A DNA stretch of 64,000 nucleotides from Symsagittifera roscoffensis (taxonomy: Eukaryota > Xenacoelomorpha > Acoela > Convolutidae): NCBI RefSeq assembly GCF_963678635.1, contig NC_087069.1:45611448-45675447 (forward strand). The letters run 5' to 3'. Below, in pieces: positions 46,435 to 56,983 of this stretch (its first letter is position 1; every line of letters begins with the position of its first letter). The notes below the pieces were generated by a model, which ran no database searches, was not told where the DNA came from, and worked only from the letters and a program-made list of their open reading frames with translations. The translations under genes and the position numbers were made by a program.

Positions 46435-47760
46435 CTAAAAGTCAGTTAAAATTTGGTAGAATTGTCTGCACTTTTGACAGAAACACAGGAAATATGGTTT
46501 GCAAGTATCGTTACTCGAACAATGTTCAATGAAAGCTTCAGTCATTTCTGGGAGAATTCTTCTGTTCTTTTCTTGATGGTTGAAGAAGTCATTTTTCTTG
46601 GATAGTGCGTTTGCTCTCATAAAATTCTATACCAGAAATTCGTCCTCCTTGATTCTCGAGTTATCGGTGGTAGTTGAAACCTATTTTATCATCTTGTATT
46701 AACGCAGATGCTCAAGTATTAGTTGAAGTCCACATCGCATCTGTCAGATTTTTTATTGGACAGCATTAGATCTTTAAGAACATGAAAGAATGGAATAGGA
46801 AGTATTTGCTGATGGAGAAGAGCTTCCTTATAATTCAAATCTGGTGACAACCACTAAACAGCTTTCTCCTTAAATTAACCATATGCCTGATGTCATTTTT
46901 GGACGATTTCCAGCATTCAGGGGCGTACAGTGAACAGGCATTGTGAACTTTTACAACTTTTAGTGTCGTTGTAATAGATAACAATTGAGTAATGTTCATT
47001 TTCACCAGGTAGAAAAAAATTTCAAAACCTCCACAATGACTTAGACCTTTCACCACTTTCCTTCTTTGGACACTTTTTTCCACAAGGAATCATGAAAGGT
47101 CCTTATTAATGACTTTTACGAAGAACACATTTTTTAAATTAAAGATCAGATGATTTTGCGCACGACATGCTAACTGTAGCAAACCAATGTAAAACTGGCA
47201 ACAAAAGAGATAAGTCAGCATTATATCGGACTGATTGGCTGGCTTCTTCTGAAGAATAATAATTTTGTTTTCCGGAAATTTTTTTTATCTAACCTTAAGT
47301 TCGTCAATTTTTTGCATATGATCATTTAGTCAAGAGTATCGAATGTCTTCAAAAACTCGATGTATAACAAAAAACTTCTAGCTTAGGTGACTCAAGACTT
47401 TGGTAAGTGTGACCTAAACAGCAAAGGAGCCGCGTTATTGTGAACTTCCTGGTCATGAAAACAATCGTAAGTCATTGCAGTTGTCAAAGAAGTTTTTATA
47501 CACAGCAACACAAAGTTGTTTTTCGAAAAACCTCAAGACTATGTTCAACAGTGTTACCGGTCTGTAGATTACCACTAGCGATGGTTTTTCTCCTTTACAA
47601 ATTGACGTTTTAATCCTAACTTCCTGTTCAATGGAAAAGTTTTCATCAGTCTATTCATCTTTCTGACGAGTTCATAATGCGAGCGCTTTAATGACTTTAG
47701 GGTAAGTTTGAAAACTAACTGTGGCAGATCGTTAGGGTCTTTGAATTTGTGATATTGGGG
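46435..47760 (-). mobile_element. Decayed LINE reverse transcriptase on the minus strand
   Basis: Starting near 47760 the minus strand reads a lysine-rich linker (LVRKMNRLMKTFPLNRKLGL), then after a shift IYRPVTLLNIVLRFFEK, the RT block YRPISLLxxxxKxFEK. Nearer 46870-46960 it reads ACSLYAPECW followed by MVNLRRKLF, the post-RT segment seen in several LINE clades. The catalytic block is not readable and stops are frequent. Confidence 0.5.
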
Positions 47761-48143
47761 GGTTTAGGCAGTTTTTAGTTTTTGGTCTAGAGATTTTACA
47801 GCTGATGTGCCGAACAAAGTCGCCAGAAATTTGAAATATCCGTTATTTTCTGTTAATAAAGTTTACAACATAAGCAAAATACGCAGTGAAACAATTTATT
47901 TTTCCAAACTTGTTTTGGCTGTGATCCCTTGCCAGGTAACCGAATTGACATTTTCTAATTTTTATTTTTTCAATATTTAAAGATTGGGCGAAAGCTTCTA
48001 CTAGAGCACACTTTGCTCCGCTTGATTTTTTGCTGACCTTTCCTCGAAGAGATTTTCCATATTTTCAATCATCACTTGATTGTTTTCGTTTGTTTATGTG
48101 TACAATAATTAGTTATTTTTTCAATGTTTTAAATCGTTTGATA

Positions 48144-48250
48144 CAATTGAAAAGCAACACAAAGTTGGTTATCCAACAAATGAAAAGCAGCACAATTTTG
48201 TTGGTTATCCAACAATTGAAAAGCAGCACAATTTGGTTGGTTATCCAAAG
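48144..48250 (+). repeat. Minisatellite, three units of ~36 bp
   Basis: The phrase TTGAAAAGCAGCACAATTTG followed by GTTGGTTATCCAACA occurs three times with small changes. TTGGTTATCCAA is itself a near-palindrome. The frames read through it are a consequence of the repeat. Confidence 0.85.
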
Positions 48251-51190
48251 CAGTAAGTTCTGACTTGAAAATTCCTCATTGGTGTACCTTTTTAATTGGC
48301 CTAAATGTTTTGATAATCTTATAAAAGAGATGTGATAGTTTTGATGTTTACGCATGTTTGCCGAGCGCCCTTAGGAATTCTAGAGACAGGTCTTTAAAAA
48401 TAATCTCTGGTCTGGGACAAAGAGTTCCTGGTCCAGTGGTCTGGTGCTGCGCTGCTGGACCTACTGAACTCCGTTGTGATTGTTCCGTCTGTGGGTTTTT
48501 TTTTTGCTAAATTACAATTCTTTCTTCATCTATAAAACTTCAACAATGTGTTTGTGTGTTTATGGGTCAGTTCAGTCCAGCTGTGACCAGACAAGTGCCT
48601 TCTTTATCATTGCGCCGCGCCGTCAAGATGAGGAAAAACTACCAGGAATCCGCGAGCAAAAAATGCTGAAATGTTTTGAGACTTTTTAATTTAGATTATA
48701 TATGGTTGTTGTTCTAATTGGTATCATATCAGTTGTGTAGAAAAAACTCTTAGCTACTCTAAAAAGAACCAATGGTTCCTATGTCCTTGTGTGTTAATGT
48801 GAAATCTTTCAATAATGTTTTAAATTGTAATTGTAGTAGTAATATATAATTTTGTACAAAAACTGGCATTTCAAATATTTTAGTACCCAAGAGCGTTCTT
48901 TTGGCAGAAAGTCCGTAGGATAATTTGAGTGATATTTTTTACAAGGTAGATATCAAAACCTATTGACTTGTTTTTCTGACGTCATTCTTGTATTTTCCAG
49001 AAGAACCAAAAAAGAAGTATTGGTAAGCAAACGACAGCTATGAGCTCTTTAGTGAAGTTAAAAAAAAAGCCAATTAAATTTCTTTTCCACAACACTTTCC
49101 CCAGGGATCGATCCCACCCCACACAGATATCGAGCAGAGAATAAAGCTAATTATCAGCAAGCTCGATGAGGGAAATTAAAAGAGAGGAACATGGCTGGCA
49201 GCTTCAGATGACAAGATCTCCCCTTTTCGACTCCTTACTATGAGAAACTAGTATCTAAGCATTCGAAAGAGGCTGATATAGACGCCCCAAACTCGGAAAA
49301 CGTCCACAGTTTTTCTGTCGCGTAAAAAGCACCTATGTGTTTTCTGAATGTTTCGGGAGGCGGTCTGGACAAAATAATTCCCCAATCTTTTGAAGAGCTT
49401 CTAACCAAATCAAGCGGCAATGCGAGGCTCAATTTCTGGAACTCCCAATTTTTCAAAGCCTATAGAAGTCAAAGTACCCGAACCAATTTTTGAAGAAAAT
49501 TTATCGCCTTCATAAAATATATATTAAGGCTTGCGACCGATTGCCATCGGCAACACGCTCAAACGCATTGCGCCTAAAAGCGCGGTAATCAAGGCTTTCG
49601 CAGAGTGACAATTTTTTTGGGAAATTGTGGGTGGGATGTGGTACAAAACGAGCTCAAGTTGCTGCACAGTCCTTATACACTTGATAGAGCATTATGACAA
49701 TCCGTAAGGCTCAGTTCAACTTGAAACGGTTTTTAGTAACTCATATATTTCACTTGTAACGTAACTGTTTAATTTGGCTTTATCGAGCCTGACGTCGTTG
49801 TACAAAAGACTCAGTGCGCCTACAGTACACCGAGTTGCCTTTCAACAAAAATTCCATCATTATGTTGGAAGACGTAACACAACAAGGTGACTCTGTTTTT
49901 TTAGCCTCAGCAATGGGAGCGAAAGCTACATTAAGCAACCTTTTAAGTTTGGTACATAAGCATGGAACATATGATGATGCTTCAAAATTTTGGTCGGATT
50001 CAGCAAAAAAAAATGAAGATCCAAAAGAAATTTTCAAAAATATTGGACGGAGTTTCTTTTCGAAAACGAAATTTCTCAAATGACTGAAAAACTAGAACTA
50101 ACTGATGTAAGAAATCAATGTTTACCAAGATTAGTTTAGATCTCAATGGTTAAAAGTCAGCCGTGTTAAAAACTGAGATTAGGAATATCAAATCAGCAGC
50201 TTAGAATCGCTATGGGACTCCCCCTAGGCTCAAAAGATTGTGAAAAAACATAGATGCGTTTGTAACCGAAGATGGATGGCATGGCCTATATTGTCTAAAA
50301 AGTGCTGAAATATTCTCTAGGCCTTCAAATTGGCAAATTTGCATGCACTTATAAAGCAAAATTTTGCCTTTACTCACAATCCTTCTGTTTTAGGAGTGGT
50401 CTTCTCGGCAGTATTAATGTTTTTTCTCGAATAAAATTTTATTTTTTATAGCCAAAGAAACAAAAGTGCAGCTCTAAAAAGATCTGATGGACCCGTAGCC
50501 TCAAATCAGGTTAGTTTTTTTGAGTTTCTTTCAAGTCCGATTTATTCTTTGCATGTGTTAGTTTTCTCATTTTGGTTGGCTTGATGCCCTACCATCTTTC
50601 TAGCGCCCAATTGCATCTTCCTATTGCGTCTTAAAAGTAATCAGTATCGAATTGGAGCTTTATTTAAATCGCATGACTTCTGATCAGCTCTTGTTTCTCA
50701 ATATCACTTCTATATGTAGAAATTTTATCAGGATTTTGACTGGAATATGTAATGAAGGGACACCTGACTGTAACCTCGTTCACTTATATTCATTTTGACC
50801 TGCTGATTGCTAAAAGTTTTATGTTCAAACCAATCGAACCACTCAGCAACCATTTTGATGATGTTAGAAAAATGCTCAAAAATTTTGCGGGATAGTGCAA
50901 ACAGCCCATTACTGATAAAAAAACTTAAAACTACTACTTCTAAGGTTTTCGACTTTTTTTGTGCATCAGCAAAATTCAAACTTTTTTACAATGTGTTAGT
51001 ACACTCAAATGTCTGGAAAACGTAACGAACATGTCTCAAAAATGCTCTGAAAAATTCTGACCAATAATTTTTAAACAACTGTATTTACATAATAAGTCAC
51101 GTATTCCTTATTAACATTTTCCTGTTTTTCTTGAGACTTTTTAAATTTTTGTTTTCTAGTCGTTATAACAAGTCGTTTTGGGAATGTTTG
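48251..51190. other. Intergenic, with one weak coding candidate at 49814-50083
   Basis: The plus-strand frame 49814-50083 (89 codons) contains LEDVTQQGDSVFLASAMGAK, faintly like one ankyrin-type repeat, and has balanced composition. There is no second repeat and no strong splice signal. The rest shows nothing supportable. Confidence 0.3.
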
Positions 51191-51209
51191 CTTTTCCGAC
51201 ATTTCTTTT

Positions 51210-52180
51210 TTAATGATATTTAGCCAAAAAAATCTTGGAATAAATTTTAAGCGTTAGTTCCCGGCTCCTGAATTCATCGCGCGTGTTGAGTTTCGTCGTC
51301 TCCCTCCAATTATGCAAAGCCTCTAGTGTGAGCCTCTGACTTCAACTCAGCAGTACCATCTACCTTCCCACTGCATTCTAGAAAATGCTGCCTTACCGAG
51401 AAGTCCTCTTTGTGGTGTTAATCAACCCTCGTAGCTAAAAGTCACACTTTCTGGCTGACATAGATGAAATGGGGATACATCCACTTCATGCAAGCTTATA
51501 CACTACTTTGGATCTCAGTTCACTTGCAAAGGTTTTTAACTTTCAGGTTGTAAAAAATATTTGTAACCCGGATAACTTCCGTAATTTTGCAGCTAACAGC
51601 TGTGATTGATTACCTCAATATTGCATTTTCAAAAGGAGGTGAGTCTTTCAACATATAATCCCTTCTCTCTTTCAATGCCGTAACGCCAAGTATTTTTTTC
51701 CCCGAATGCTTAGGATTTTTAAACAGTACAGTACCTGTGCAAAGATTTTTCTAGTTATCAATTTTCAATCCACTGTTTTCAATTTTTCTCTCCAATGCCC
51801 TCCCAAAATTTACCAATGTTGAGGTACTAAAGATGTTTTGTACAGCGAAGGTGCGCAGCCTCTAAAGTAAAGAATGGTACCATTTCTCTGGGTTCTTAGA
51901 ACTGTCCACGTGTGACCTAAATTCGAGAGCCCACATTTATATTTATGTCCAACAAGGCCAATTTACTGATTTTTATCACGTTCTATAGTAAACTGGAATT
52001 TTGGATGCAACTTATTGGCATCATCGAGCAATAGCCCAGGATCGCCCCTCGCAGTTTTTACTATGTCATCCACATATCTTAGAAAAACTTTAACAACACT
52101 CTTATTCCGATCTGTGTCCTGCTGTTTTTTGCAAGTCCTCCATTAGCAGACTGTTTAAGCGATGTTTGCGTATTCGGATT
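51210..52180 (-). mobile_element. Penelope-like element: RT plus GIY-YIG endonuclease, 3' part, decayed
   Basis: On the minus strand, in order: LNSLLMEDLQKTAG, then the RT catalytic box FLRYVDDIVKTA (YVDD at 52064-52075), DDANKLHPKFQFTIERD, a zone TILYFRGCAP with YKTSLVPQH, then a GIY-YIG-type nuclease remnant (LLATRVD, DFSVRQHFLEC), and the C-terminus LNTRDEFRSRELTLK ending at TAA 51210-51212. The HPxxxFTxE, Pro-Tyr-Lys and GIY-YIG order is diagnostic of Penelope-like retroelements. Frameshifts and stops show it is dead. The 5' half of RT is missing. Confidence 0.85.
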
Positions 52181-52183
52181 AAG

Positions 52184-52222
52184 ATATAAAATTACACCCT
52201 CAAGATATAAAATTACACCAAT
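52184..52222 (+). repeat. Short direct repeat at the 5' break of the Penelope-like copy
   Basis: AAGATATAAAATTACACC occurs twice in a row, separated by two bases. It lies exactly where recognisable RT sequence of the element ends. Confidence 0.75.
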
Positions 52223-52321
52223 TCAAGTAGGCTATGCATTCTACCCTTTTAATTTGATATATCGCCTTTTTTCTGACATCCAGGAAAAACTCCGTTGTTA
52301 TTTTCAATTAGCAACCTCAAT

Positions 52322-52415
52322 TTAATGACTTTTAGCCAAGACAAGCATGAACTACAACTTAAGCGTTGATTCCCGGCACGTGAAATCAGCGCTTTTTGAG
52401 ATAACTAAAAAAGCC
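52322..52415 (-). mobile_element. 3' end of a second Penelope-like copy
   Basis: The minus strand reads CRESTLKL with LAKSH, matching SRELTLKI with LAKYH of the copy at 51210-52180; at DNA level both share CGGGAA-T-AACGCTTAA and GGCTAAAA. It lies just 5' of the first copy in the same orientation, a head-to-tail arrangement common in Penelope-like elements. Confidence 0.6.
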
Positions 52416-53109
52416 AGCTTATTGATGAAATCTTCCTTGACTCAAAATACATCACGATGATCAATTCCGCCGTGAAATCAAATTCGCCTAGAATAAATTA
52501 TTCATTAATTTCAATCATTCTTCAGTTGGAATTAAAACTTACCTTAGCTTTTAAAAAAAGTTATTCGCCTTCTCAATTAAACCGAACTTAACTTGGCTAA
52601 ACAGAAATTGAGCCAGTTTACAAATTATCATCAAATTACCTCGTTCTTGAGTCAATATAATTTATTCATCAGTTTAAATCATCTATCAGTTGAACATAAA
52701 ATTTATCATCATATTAACTCAATCTTCAATCGAAATTACCCGAAACGCAATTGGAAATTGAGCGAGTATAAAATTAAAGGTAAATGTGAATACCGAACAA
52801 AAGCAAAACAAATTCGGCTTCCCAAATTGGTTTCTGCCAAAAACCAAGTTCGCCTAGAATAAACTATTTATCAATATAAATCATTTTACTGTTAAATTAA
52901 AAAATCCCGCCAAAAATGACTTTTGACAAACTATTGTGATTCTTTTGACCAAAAAGATCAGTTCAAGATAATCATTGAAGTTTTAACAAAAACAATGTGT
53001 CTATCAAATGTGAGTGGGGTAATTACCACTGAATTAACTAACCAGACTGGCAACGCCATGATACATTAGTTTGAAATTTTCAAAATCGGCTTGAACATGA
53101 ACGGAAACT

Positions 53110-53517
53110 ATGACGAATAACACCATAAGTCATTCTTATAGAGGGATTAAGACTAATGAGAAAATCAGATTTTTGAGTAATCATCCATCAACAGAATTTA
53201 AATGTGTTATGGTCCAAGATTGCAGTACTTCCATCCTGAAGTCAAAGTACGCTAATGTGAATGCGCTTGAAATCGAACACCAGAAACAGATTGATGATAT
53301 TACCAGTAGGCTTACGCCTGAAACGATAGCACCTCCAATTTTAAATAACGAGGAGACAATTAATAGAGTTGAGTTTTTTAATGACTGCTTAAGCAATATA
53401 TACAGTAATGAACCAAGTTTCCAATTGCTTTTACTCAACGCTATTAGAAATATCAGTAAGTGGAGCTTACTATATCGGGATATTATTCAACTTAACGATG
53501 ATCATGTGTTTTTTTAG
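53110..53517 (+). CDS. Hypothetical protein or exon, 135 codons
   Basis: Starts ATGACGAATAAC and ends at a TAG. Composition looks coding (no homopolymer runs, mixed hydrophilic and hydrophobic residues; FKCVMVQDCSTSILKSKY early, RVEFFNDCLSNIYSNEPSFQ late). No domain recognised. Neighbouring sequence at 52593-52862 has a second, repeat-like frame. It may be part of an unrecognised element or a small gene; the TAG lies within a TTTTTTTAG tract that could also act as an acceptor for sequence downstream. Confidence 0.35.
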   Translation: MTNNTISHSYRGIKTNEKIRFLSNHPSTEFKCVMVQDCSTSILKSKYANVNALEIEHQKQIDDITSRLTPETIAPPILNNEETINRVEFFNDCLSNIYSNEPSFQLLLLNAIRNISKWSLLYRDIIQLNDDHVFF

Positions 53518-54365
53518 GTAATTGCTTTCGTTCAACTGCATGCCAATACCCAAACAATCTGCCTAAACCAAAAATTTTAAAATTTTTTAATAGTCTCGGC
53601 CAATAGTTTCGGCCCCTTTCTTATCATGAAAACTTTATCGGACAAAGTAAATCACTATATAGTTATGTGCACGGCCATTGTCGTTGATAGTTAAGATTTC
53701 ATTGAAACAGTGTGACACTGAAGTTTGATTAAAATGAATCTGTTGTAAATCTTAACTAGTTATTTTATAATCATCTCATGTGAAACAGAGCAACTAGTAA
53801 CCTACTAAGTCTTGAATAAAAATTTTAATAAAACAATTTTCCATAGGTTGCCACAATTTGTCCAAATAAATATTATTATGTGCCTCCCAAGGGCACTGTG
53901 TTTTTTTTTTTACAATTTAGTGCCTCTCAAGCTTGCTAAATAAGTAACATTTTTGAGATACATTTTTATTTAAAATTTTATATATTAGTTTGAGTTAAAC
54001 AACAACTGAACTTTACAGCGCCTTTTCTCGATCTTAGCCAAGCTTAATTAATCATTCAGCTTATGTTCACCCAAGTTTTGCTCCACAAAAAAACTATAGC
54101 CGATCAAAAAAAAACTGGTGAGCTACAAAAACCACATCAAAGTCTTTCATATAATATGTTGAAGCCTGGCAGGGAAGTGTTCGGATCTGAAAACATTCGT
54201 GAAAACGATTGGCGAATTAATAATTAACAAAAAAAAACAAAAAGTGGTGAGATTATGCTCACAATGCCCAAAAAACTCAGCTAAAACCACGACAAGTCTT
54301 AAACACTCTACATAAAAATTTGATAGCATCTGAAGGCTTTAAAATATACCCATTAGTCTGTGCTA

Positions 54366-54605
54366 AGCAAATAGAAATGAAATCTTTGATGATTTAGCTA
54401 AACCAATTGACTATGCGCAACCCTACAGTTTCAATTTGTTTTCAATGGGTGATTATACTTTGAAATACCTTAACTTAGACAAGCAAGAATCTCTCGATGC
54501 AAAACTTCTTCCTTACAACCTTGACGCTACTAACAAAGCAGAATCCACTGTGACATTCGACCAGAATATACCAAAATGCAAGTTTTGTTTCGGATTTTTT
54601 TTGTA
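54366..54605 (+). other. Open stretch of ~79 codons at the left edge of the foldback
   Basis: It reads FDDLAKPIDYAQPYSFNLF and SMGDYTLKYLNLDKQESLDA, with coding-like composition and no homopolymer runs. The foldback arm starts inside it (54549). Possibly the remains of a gene interrupted by, or partly captured into, the palindrome. No family recognised. Confidence 0.3.
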
Positions 54606-56577
54606 ACATCTGACTTGGAAGATTAACGGTTTTTAGGAATCAGTGGTGCTAATTGTTCGTTTTAACTAACTGGGAATGGTCAATTCGGACTAAAAAATTG
54701 ATTTTTTTAGTTTTTCGATTTGAGTGTGAAAGACACATAACCATTTTATCTTTCGCAACAACTGAAATGGCGAAATAACACAACAGCGTTATTCTGAGAC
54801 ATAGAAGTGTCGGACGAGAAATATGAACGATACAAAAATTATTGTGAATAACGACCATTCCGAGTTGTAACGATTGTGCCGCTACAATCGTTACAACATG
54901 ATTCTCGAGAACCAGGAAGGGTAATTGGACAACGTGTCCAATTTTCCGGGAAGAAATAATACTGTTTTTTGTCCAGATTCCAGAATCCTTAGGGGTCTCT
55001 GGAGAATTTTGTAGATCTTTATTTTAACAACTTTTAGCTTCTGGTGATGCCCTGAATTGAATTAATGACATCCAAACTCGTTTTCAGATTTTGAGAAGCT
55101 AGGAATTGGAGGAAAGGGTTGATCCATTTTCGATGGAGAAGATGATTTTTATCTACTGAACAAAAACAAGAGTATTAGAGTAAATATGTAGTAGCCCTGT
55201 TTTAGGAGTGACCTGGTGGTCTGGGGGATACTGAGACCCAGCCAAGAGCTCACTATCTTTGCATATAATTAAATTAATTTGAGCGTTCTAGTCGAAGCCG
55301 GAAAGCAGTAACGTGTTTTGTCGACCCGATGTTAGGAAAACCACCAAAAAAACTGGCTTTGGCAGAGACGGTGAAACGCATGTAGAGCTGTGTTTAGACT
55401 CTAGCCATTCGCTTTAAAACTTAGCGTTGTTTTCGGTCGATATTTTCTTCCGGGCGAATGTTACACACTAATTCGGAAACCCTAATTGTCAATATTTTAA
55501 CCGATCTATCCTTGAAAGAGTAATCTAGTAAAACACTGCTAGTCAGGTCATTCTTCAAATAAGACCAGTTAGCCGCAATTTCTAATAGTAAACTGACAAA
55601 AGCTTTTCCAATCAAGGTCAAAATCTACGAGAAATTTTTTCAGAACAAGAATATATGTAGCATTCGCCCGGAAGTACATGTCGACATATTCGCCCCAAAG
55701 TACATATCGAAAATAGAGCTAGGTTGTAAAAAAAGCCTGGCTAGCGTCTAAACACAGAACTACATGCTTTTCACCGTCTCTGCCAAAACCAGTTCTTTGG
55801 TGGTTTTTCTAACATCGAGTCGACAAACCGTTACTGTTTCCGGCTTCGATCAGAACGCTCTAATTAACTTAATTACATGCAGAAATAGTGACCTCATGGC
55901 TGGGTCTCAGTATCCCCAGACCACGAGGTCACTCTGAAAAACAAGGCTACCACATATTCATGATTTTATTATTGTTTTTGTTCAGTAGATAAAAATCATC
56001 ATCTCAATCGATGATGGATCAAACCTTTCCCTCTACTGCTAGCTTCTCATATTCTGAAATTGAATTTGATGTTAATTGAATTCAACTCGGGGTATCCTCA
56101 GGAAGCTAAAGGTTTATAAAACAGAGAGTTACAGTTTTCTCCCGAGACCCCACCGGATTCTCGAATCCGGTCAAATAACACTCTTATTTCTTACCGAAAG
56201 TCTAGACACGTCGTCCCAATGTCCTTCCTGGCTCTCGGGATTCGTGTTGTAACGATTGTAGCGGCACAATCAGTACAACTCGGAATGGTCGTTAGTCACA
56301 ATAACTTTCGTATCGTTCATATTTCTCGTGCGACACTTCTCTGTCTCAAAATTACGCTGTTGTGTTATTTCGCAGTTTCAGTTTTCGCGAAATATAAAAT
56401 TATTACGTGTCTTTCACGCTCCAAACGAAAATTTAAAAAATCACATGTAAGTTCAAACTGATAAGTTGGAAGATTAACACCAGTAATCCATAAAAACCGT
56501 CAGTCTTCCCAGTCAGAAGTAACAATAAAATTTTGAATACGAAATTGCATTTTGGCACATTCTGGTCGAATGTCACA
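54549..56577. mobile_element. Large foldback palindrome, ~2.03 kb with ~0.9-kb arms
   Basis: The left arm (54549 to ~55465) begins TGTGACATTCGACCAGAAT, and the right arm (~55655-56577) ends with its complement ATTCTGGTCGAATGTCACA. Long blocks are shared, such as CCGTCTCTGCCAAA, CTGAGACCCAGCCA and TTACAACTCGGAAT-type phrases, with about 85 per cent match. The centre (~190 bp) has no gene. A piece of the right arm recurs at 61619-61840. Confidence 0.85.
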
Positions 56578-56861
56578 ATAAGTCAATTTATCCCAAATTC
56601 AACTGGAAACGTTTTTACAGGCAAAGTGATCCTGAGTCAATGTACATCATTTTCAACAACAACATATAGAACTTATCATTTTAGCAAAAAATTCGCGAAA
56701 CCATGAAAACAAAAAACTTTCAAGTAAATTAGACCATAACATCATTGAAGAAATTGACAATGTCAAACGCACTAGTTACAAGTCATCTTAATTAACAGGC
56801 CATGCTCGCTTATTTCTTATTCATTTATTTGGATTTTTTTCAAGATGATGGATGCATGACC

Positions 56862-56983
56862 ATCAACATGATTTACAATGTGATTAACCTCGGACTGATA
56901 TTAGTTCAATTCAGTTCTTTTCTGATCTTTAAGGCGTTTTGTCGTCTCTATCGATCAGCTCATGATGTACTCTTTTTCGATTA
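56862..56983 (+). other. Short frame with hydrophobic segment antisense to the LINE 3' end, copy A
   Basis: The plus strand reads MIYNVINLGLILVQFSSFLI followed by a basic tail ending in FFD and TAA. A near-identical frame lies at ~62039-62172 and ends likewise. Its stop overlaps the LINE stop on the other strand. It may be a real C-terminal exon or only antisense LINE 3' UTR. Confidence 0.3.

Noticed and set aside
48425-48485. tRNA-like A box (TGGTCCAGTGG) near 48435
   Set aside because: No B box at the right distance and no cloverleaf could be drawn.
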